A stretch of 64,000 bases of DNA, from NCBI GenBank assembly GCA_014529385.2, contig CM043967.1, forward strand, positions 135,876,182 through 135,940,181. The letters are read 5' to 3'. Below are positions 57,834-64,000 of the stretch, piece by piece (positions within the stretch are counted from its first letter, which is position 1; the number at the start of each line of letters is the position of its first letter). Both the position numbers and the translations under genes were made by a program. Source of the stretch: Adiantum capillus-veneris (lineage: Eukaryota > Streptophyta > Polypodiopsida > Polypodiales > Pteridaceae). Under the pieces are notes generated by a model. The model saw nothing but the letters and a program-made list of their open reading frames with translations, did not search any database and was not told the origin of the DNA.

Positions 57834-58189
57834 ACCTATAAGACATGTTCTACTACTTGGCAATGTGCTCCTAAATGTTAAGGATTGCCGAAGTTGCTAA
57901 GAAGTTTGAAGCTCTTGCAGCTATCATAGGAAAAGAAAAGCTAGAAGATAACTATAAACCACATTGTCGGGTGGGAGGTCTGAGAGAATACCTTGTTATG
58001 AGAGTTAAAAGAATATCTAGAGAATTAGCTCCAAGACACCCATAATATTGTAATGAAATCATAAAGATTAGATCTTGATGAATAAAAGAAGCATAGACTC
58101 AGTTTTGGTTTACATGTGTACTAAGTTTTGTCTCTCTCCCTGCTTTATTGTTAGACGGATCTTCTTAATTTTCTAGATTAACTTCTGAG

Positions 58190-58972
58190 TGACTTTGCGC
58201 AAAGAGTCTTTTTCAATTATGCGGTTGGATTTAGTCTCCATTGGGGAATTGAAGTGGTTCGAGTTTCAAAGGGGACTAGAGACTACCTTGTACCCAACAC
58301 TTACGTGGCATGGGAGTTATATGTTGAAGCTCAACCTGAACATCGAACAGAAGTGCCTGAGAGGTTTATGAATAACCGACATCTTTGGGTAAAGAAAAAG
58401 ATCCAAGAAGGCGATGTTAACGTGCAAGGATATGTTCTTTACCTTAACTTATGTTCTCTTTTGGACATACCCAGTTGAGAATTGATACTTAGCAAGAAGG
58501 CCCTTATGCTAAACCAATACGGCTTTTGTGAGAAAGTCATAATCAAAGTATGGAAGAAGTCGAATGACGGAAACCAATTCTATTATGTACCCAAGGATTG
58601 GTTCAATAGAATATATGTACCTATTCTCAAATACAACCCTCACAATGTCACTATTACCTTTAATGACTACGAGAAACCAAGGTGCGTTGTTGACTTTGCC
58701 CAAGCACAAACAATGGCAATGAACTCAAGTAGATATTTCTGTAGAAATGATGTAAATGAATGACATGCTCATGTAAACTGTTTTAATGGATTATCATACA
58801 AGGATGTATCACGGGGGGAAGAATGGTACAAAAAGAAAGACGTGACTTTTAGTGCACATGTTGAAGTGGTAAACTTTGACACCCGAGATGTGAACAAGGA
58901 TAGGAGTAGAACCACAATTGTAGGAACCAACAATTGGTTCATAGGACCCTTTCGTATTTATGTATCTCCCTA
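58190..58972 (+). pseudogene. Unrecognised coding region, part 2, two in-frame stops
   Basis: One frame stays protein-like for about 260 codons, broken only by TGA at about 58476 and 58761. It includes GIEVVRVSKGTRDYLVPNTY, VAWELYVEAQPEHRTEVPER, KKIQEGDVNVQGYVLYLNL, DGNQFYYVPKDWFNRIYVPI, PHNVTITFNDYEKPRCVVDF and, after the second stop, EVVNFDTRDVNKDRSRTTIV and NNWFIGPFRIYV. A CTAG acceptor-like site lies just before. No catalytic motif, zinc finger or retroelement signature is seen. It could be a gene fragment carried by an unrecognised element or a decayed host or foreign gene. The function is unknown. Confidence 0.5.
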
Positions 58973-59525
58973 AAAACACTATGTACCTTTTTGGTCTTCT
59001 GCGGTTATAAAAATTTGATTTTGATATAACACATATTGTTATGAGGATATAATATTTGAGTTTGAATCTTGGTTTTATCATTCTAACTAACTTGAATGAT
59101 GGGGTGTGTGTGTAGATGACTGGCATATTACCTGAAGGGATATGGGCGGATGTCATAAAAACTAATATCTAATACTCTCAAATGACTTTCTCATGTTAAA
59201 CTGATCATTTAATATGGGGAAGTACGACGGGAGTAAAAGCTAGAATATTGGCAAGGTTGCCTGACCACTCTCTGTCAGGGATTCAAAGGATGGAAAATAG
59301 GGATCCAAAGGGGGACAATCCGCAAAAGAGCAACGTGCTTCAATGGGGCTTAAAAGACCTAAGGTTCAACTCCATTAAGAATTCCATAGGATAAGGTTCC
59401 AAAAATTCACTCATTTGTACAAAGGCTAAAATAGGGGAAATATTGGATGGTCAAGGGAAGACTCAAAAGTCTTCCCACATCCCTAGGAAGGAGGGGGCAA
59501 GCCCTTATTGTAGGGGATGAGAGAG

Positions 59526-59526
<1 letters not shown>

Positions 59527-59566
<40 letters not shown>
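59527..59566. repeat. (CA)n microsatellite in LTR B, first
   Basis: Follows GATGAGAGAGAAACA. Copy A has at the same place GAGAGAACACACACACCC, so the tract grew from a short CA seed. Confidence 0.93.
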
Positions 59567-59567
<1 letters not shown>

Positions 59568-60053
59568 CAAGGCTTTCCCTTCACACCAAGGGAATAATGG
59601 ACACATGTCAGGCTCCTAGGCCAGTTGCTCCCAATCTCTCCTCAAATCGTGTTGATGGCCATAGAGGTGGAACAATGAAAATTAGGCTAGAGTAAATTTA
59701 GTCTAATCAATTTAAAAATTCTTGATAAAAGAATCAATAGGATTTAAGCTCCCTAGAAGACTATTGGATAGTCTACCAAACAAGGGGTCCAATGAGCATT
59801 CAATAGCCCAATGGCTTGCTTGATTCCTATTGGCCAGAAGACTAAGAGGTCCAATGAGAGTTTAGTTGAATTATTTAATTACTTAAATCTCTCACAAAGG
59901 GGAAAGGGGGACACTTTTCAAAAGGCTATCAAATGTGCTTCTAATTTTTTATTGGCTAAGATTTACAGGATCCCATGGGAGGCTAGCATGAGCATTTAGC
60001 AAGAGGGGTTGACCAAGATGAGAGAGAGGGCTGCATTTTACTCTAACACAATG

Positions 60054-60076
60054 CTACACACACAAACACACACACA

Positions 60077-60166
<90 letters not shown>
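60054..60166. repeat. (CA)n microsatellite in LTR B, second
   Basis: About 113 bp of nearly pure CA shortly after GGGTTGACCAAGATGAGAGAGAG. Copy A has the related GGGTCGACCAAGGAAGC followed by a TC tract. Confidence 0.93.
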
Positions 60167-60168
<2 letters not shown>

Positions 60169-60830
60169 ACTCATCTGTGCAAGAAGAACTCCATCTCCTT
60201 CTCCAAGCATTGAGAAGTAGATGCCTACACCAACAACTCTTTGCTATGGAATGCAAAACCAACCAAGAGCCAAGCTTCAATGGCATGCTTATCTCCTCTA
60301 CCATGCTAATTACTAAGCTAAGCTATGCTGTTAGAGTGACTATGTGAAGATAATACTTCTTTCTTGTAAGATACATCTTCTTCCTCTCAATCTATCCTCA
60401 TTCCTTGCTAACTCTCACCATTTTTGAAGGTGTGTGAGGTCTTGAGATTGAGGCTAGGGACACTAGGTGTGTTTTTCAAGCATAACTTGGTGTATGAAGC
60501 TTCCATATTCATTACACCAACTAGTTTTATCAAGGAACACAAAGATTGTATTGTAAAAAAGTCTCCTTTGATGGGAGAAGCTATAATACAAAGCCTTTAT
60601 GGAGGGGGGACCGGCTCCATGTAAATCTGGTCCTCAACTGTTGTCAATTGTTCTTTTTCTCTCTCTTTTCAAGTATTTTCAATGCCAAATTAGCTAGGTG
60701 TAAATTGCTATGTTGCTTTCTCAAATTAAGTACTCTATCTATGCTTGTTAGGAACTTGTTCCTAATGAAATGGTCACTATGTTATCAATTTTTCTATACA
60801 CACAAGTTACTAGTGCATTAAATGTTACAT

Positions 60831-60842
60831 TGGTATCAGAGC
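60831..60842 (+). other. Primer binding site of chromovirus B
   Basis: TGGTATCAGAGC, perfect iMet complement, one base after the LTR. Confidence 0.95.
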
Positions 60843-61236
60843 TATTGGTTTCCCTTTTCTTGCTCAAGAAGAGAGGTCCTCAAGCTTGCTACAAATGATT
60901 GGTGATTTTAATTGCAAAAGAGTAATAGAATAGGATTTTTTCATCCTTGAAGCATGCCTGCTTTATGCAGTTAATGGGGACACCTTTGAGAGCTTTGGTC
61001 TTCATGATGGAGTCCTACAGGGCTTGCCTATGGATTAACCATTATTGAGCTATTGAAGCTTGAAAGGAACATGTGTTGTCTTGGCTTTGGTGAACCCTCT
61101 CTTGTTTTCCTTGCAATTAATAATATTTAAGCCATGGGTATAGATGCTTGAGTGCTTATCTTTGAAGGTAAAGAGGAGTAGAAACTAGGGCTTGAAGTGC
61201 CAAAACAAGGAAAATTTACACCTAAAATTTGCTAGT
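60843..61236 (+). other. Leader of chromovirus B
   Basis: About 390 bp between primer site and gag; no frame or structure recognised. It corresponds to 10468-10834 of copy A. Confidence 0.6.
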
Positions 61237-62720
61237 ATGGCTGACAAGGGAAAAGAGATTGAAATGAATGTGGATAGCTTTGATTTTGCTAACAAAAGAG
61301 CAACTAATGATGACCCTATGCTTGTAAACTATCTTGTTTCTAGGCTTGAACAAGCCCTGGGCAACCCATCTCTCCAAGGTGAAGTGCTACAACAATTGCA
61401 CACCCATGGTATTCTCCAAACTCCCCACCAAGAAGAGACAATACCTAGGAAATCTCCTGGTGAGACTTCCAAAAGAGGTCTCTCTCCAATAAGGGAAGAA
61501 GAGGAGGATCCGTACCAAGGGCTCAAAAATTTACTACTTGAAGATGCATCTCCCTCTCAAAGGAGAACCCAAGTTTAAAAGATAGAGCCCCCACCGAAAG
61601 AACGAGAAAGAAGTGAGTCTCCTACCACCTCGGCACAAATGGCTCCACGAAGACGGCGAGAAAAACGCTCTCCAACACCCCCTAAATGGAGAAGACCATC
61701 GCATATTTATCTACACCATAATTCAAAGAGGGAAGAGAGAAAATAAGAGAAGAAAAAGGTGAGAAAGAGGTCCCCCTCTTCTCCATCTTCCTCATGCTCT
61801 TCCTCTTCTGAAAAAAGTGATGGTGCAGACAAGGAGGAACAAGGGAAGAAAAAGGCAAGAAAGAGGTCACCCTCTTCTCCATCCTCCTCATACTCTTCCT
61901 CTTCTGAAGAAAGTGATAGTGCAGCTCTTGAACCACCTAAAAGAAGAGGCCATAAGAAATTCTATGCTGCCTCGAAGAGGTCATCCAAGCTCAAAAAGTT
62001 CAAAGGGGGAGGAAAGAACATCTCTTTCCTTACCTAAGATGGCACCTTTGGTGCTACGGACAAAGTCTTGGACTTTATCTAACAATTCAATGCGGCGTTT
62101 GGAGATGAGGGCTTCACAAAGTCCTCTAAGCTACGTCATGTAGCTATGCATTTTCAAAAGTCCACTAGGAAACAGTGGTCGAGCCTACGAGCAAATGGTG
62201 AAGCTCCACGAACATGGAAAGCTAAAAGAGCTTCCATCATGAAGCAGTTTTTGGCTACCGATGCCAAAGACAAAGTACTCACCGAATGGTAAAGCTTGAA
62301 GCTCTCTCCCTACGAATCCATTCACAAATATGTAGAAAAGTTTTGGGATTTACATCTCAAAGCCCCTGTCTTCAAAAAGATGGATTTTGGAGAGCAAAAA
62401 CAACAATTTTGTGCGGGTTTAATCGAGGATATGGTGAAGTATGTTAACTCCCAAAGACCACGCACCATATTTGCGGTCATACACCATACCATGGTGGATT
62501 CAAGAATCAATTTCCAACAAGGGGCTAAGAGAAATCTTAAGCCCACAAAAAAGAAGGACTGTAACGAGCCTAAGGGGAAGGACAACATCCAAAAGTCTCC
62601 CAAAGGCAACGCCAACAACAACAAAGCCAAGGAGAAAGGAGTTTATAAAGGCAAAAATAAACTCTCTCCTGAAGAGCTAGAGCATTATCGAAAAGATAAC
62701 CGTTGTTTCAAGTGCGGGTA
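61237..62720 (+). pseudogene. gag of chromovirus B, at least five in-frame stops
   Basis: The ATG at 61237 begins MADKGKEIEMNVDSFDFANK, matching copy A. One frame can be followed to CFKCG at 62705, with stops near 61576, 61744, 62035, 62080 and 62290, mostly TAA. The Ser/Arg block KKARKRSPSSPSSS is present twice (61762 and 61858, period 96 bp, in frame), while copy A has it once. The capsid part reads FGDEGFTKSSKLRHVAMHF, MKQFLATDAKDKVLTEW and FWDLHLKAPVFKKMDFGEQ. Confidence 0.92.
61762..61953. repeat. 96-bp tandem duplication in gag of copy B
   Basis: AGAAAGAGGTC(C/A)CCCTCTTC starts at 61762 and 61858. The unit encodes the Ser-rich block and keeps the frame. Copy A lacks the second unit. 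Confidence 0.9.
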
Positions 62721-63243
62721 GCACGGCATGTTTATCGTACTTGCCCCCACAAGAATACATGTAATGAGCCTCCTAGAGCTACCTTGGTTGAAATTCAAGA
62801 AGAGGATGCTCATCACAAAGGATATCCTTTATGCCATGCTTGGGGAAAGGTAAGAGAACATGATGCTTTTATTGTCTTTGACCCTGGTTCCACTCACAAT
62901 TTCATATCCACAGAGTTGGCCACCAAGCTAGGCATCCAAGCCTATGGGATGGGAGATGTCCTAGCTACCGATGGTGCTCTCAAGGGGCAAAAAGCCTCAA
63001 TCACTCCCTTAATTGGGAAATTGAGGCTCCATGTCCAAAGCTATGTGTACAAGGAGGATTTCTTCATCTCTCCTCGCAAGCATGAGGATGTATGCACCAT
63101 GTTTTGATCGCATTGCTGCCAATGTTAAATTCCCTAAAAGAAAAATCTACTTTAGGCTCAGAGAAAGAAATATGTACATAGATGCTAAGGAGTTCGGTAG
63201 TACCATACCCCATTGTACATAAGCAAGCTTTCAATAAGTCAAT
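62700..63243 (+). pseudogene. Zinc knuckle and protease of chromovirus B
   Basis: The knuckle is CFKCG followed, across a shift, by HVYRTC. The protease FIVFDPGSTHNFISTELATK (62873) carries D-P-G-S, then a second shift leads to RIAANVKFPKRKIYFRLRER and a stop. Residues align with copy A throughout. Confidence 0.87.
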
Positions 63244-64000
63244 AAAAGCTCTATTTTCGTGTACATGATTTTTGTTAAAGATTTTCAAAATGAACCCAAT
63301 GCTTTAGCAAAAGAAAATATAAATAATCAAAAGGAAATAGAGTTATCCAACTTCCTCAAGGGGTTCCAAGATGTTTTTATTGACGACATCCCTTGTGAAC
63401 TATATTCCAAACGAGGCAATGATGACCATGCAATTGAACTTCTTCTAGGAAGTTCAGCGCCTAATAAACCTCCTTATAGAGTTTCTCAAGCTCAACAAGA
63501 GGAGATTATGCGGCAAGTGCATGAGTTAGATGAGAAAGGCATGGTTAGGCCTAGCTCATCTTCATTTTGTTTACCAATGTTATTAGTACAAAAGAAATAC
63601 GGCACATATTGTATGTCGGTCGACTATCGAGCACTAAATAGAATCACTATCAAGAATAGGTTTCCTGTTCCACGGGTAGAAGACCTATTTGATAAGCTAC
63701 AGGGGTCGACCTACTTTAGTAGGATTGACCTAAAAAGTGGCTACCATCAAATAAGGATAGTTGATCAAGACATTGTAAAGACCGCATTCCGCACTACATT
63801 TGGTCTTTACGAGTACATTGTCATGCCTTTTGGCTTGACCAATACACCAGCCACATTTAACCTCTTGATGGGAGAAGCTATTCAGGCCTCACCGAACCTT
63901 TACTGGAGTGTTCTTTGATGATACAATCATCTACTCTAATTCATTAGATGAACACAAGCAACACCTCCAAGTACAAATGGACTAGGGCATCCCATGACCA
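63244..64000 (+). pseudogene. Reverse transcriptase of chromovirus B, cut by window end
   Basis: Open from 63259 to 63918 (219 codons): [69 protein letters not shown] and [21 protein letters not shown] shift just before the catalytic box puts VFFDD (63911-63925) in another frame. The Phe-Phe-Asp-Asp form is shared with copy A. Sequence continues past the window. Confidence 0.92.

Larger units (their letters stand above)
59151..60829 (+). repeat. 5' LTR of chromovirus B (1679 bp)
   Basis: Starts TGTCATAAAA, ends AAATGTTACA, one base before the primer site. Homologous to the complete LTR of copy A (10848-12413) along its length, but with CA tracts (59527-59566 and 60054-60166) where copy A has a short CA stretch and a GA tract. 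Confidence 0.9.
59151..64000 (+). mobile_element. Chromovirus, copy B (5' part)
   Basis: Same family as copy A, opposite strand: LTR (59151-60829), iMet primer site, gag, zinc knuckle, protease and RT, cut by the window end within RT. The LTR start TGTCATAAAAACTAATATCT matches the outer start of copy A's LTRs. The coding region carries at least five in-frame stops in gag and several shifts. Confidence 0.93.

Noticed and set aside
60038-60347. Frames made of repeated Val-Cys or Thr-His
   Set aside because: They translate the (CA)n tract in the LTR.

Overview
The window is nuclear DNA of a land plant with a large, repeat-rich genome. Everything that can be named is a plant-type transposable element: chromodomain Ty3/Gypsy, a giant Tat/Ogre-like Ty3/Gypsy, Ty1/Copia, an En/Spm (CACTA) transposon and a LINE. 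Between them lie AT-rich DNA and long GA/TC/CA tracts. I see no intact host gene, tRNA, rRNA or CRISPR array. The LINE has a coiled-coil, CCHC-free ORF1, unlike the usual angiosperm LINEs. That hints at a fern, lycophyte or other non-angiosperm, but the hint is weak.

Layout. 1-4094: minus-strand LINE, cut by the window edge. 4095-12413: minus-strand chromovirus, copy A; its left LTR is interrupted at a (GA)n tract where the LINE begins. 12414-25250: old mosaic DNA with a 96-bp triplication, a decayed minus-strand copy of a novel ORF ('ORF-X'), a Gypsy RNase H fragment, TC-rich repeats, a run of 32 G and a decayed coiled-coil ORF. 25251-49175: a giant Tat-like Gypsy element (about 24 kb, about 19 kb without its insert). 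It has gag, protease, RT/RNase H and integrase, a second protease-like domain after integrase, and ORF-X just before the 3' LTR. A Copia element (39299-44454, TSD GTTCA) is inserted in it. 49176-55564: minus-strand CACTA element with a recognisable right terminus. It is interrupted on the left by the giant Gypsy and internally by a very young 3.7-kb LTR element (49520-53252, TSD TGTAT). 55565-59150: unassigned DNA with an unrecognised decayed coding region. 59151-64000: plus-strand chromovirus, copy B, same family as copy A, cut by the window edge.

Inferred order of events: CACTA first; the Tat-like Gypsy then inserted into its transposase gene; Copia inserted into the Gypsy; the short LTR element inserted into the CACTA gene last, since its two 188-bp LTRs are identical.

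Most worth following: (1) a near-palindrome centred on TCGCGA, recurring every 283-294 bp in two non-coding parts of the giant Gypsy and better preserved than the DNA between its copies; (2) the young non-autonomous LTR element with an open 609-codon Gag-like frame, no integrase and no usable RT; (3) ORF-X and the second protease domain of the giant Gypsy; (4) repeated tandem duplications, nearly all multiples of 3 bp, in element coding regions.
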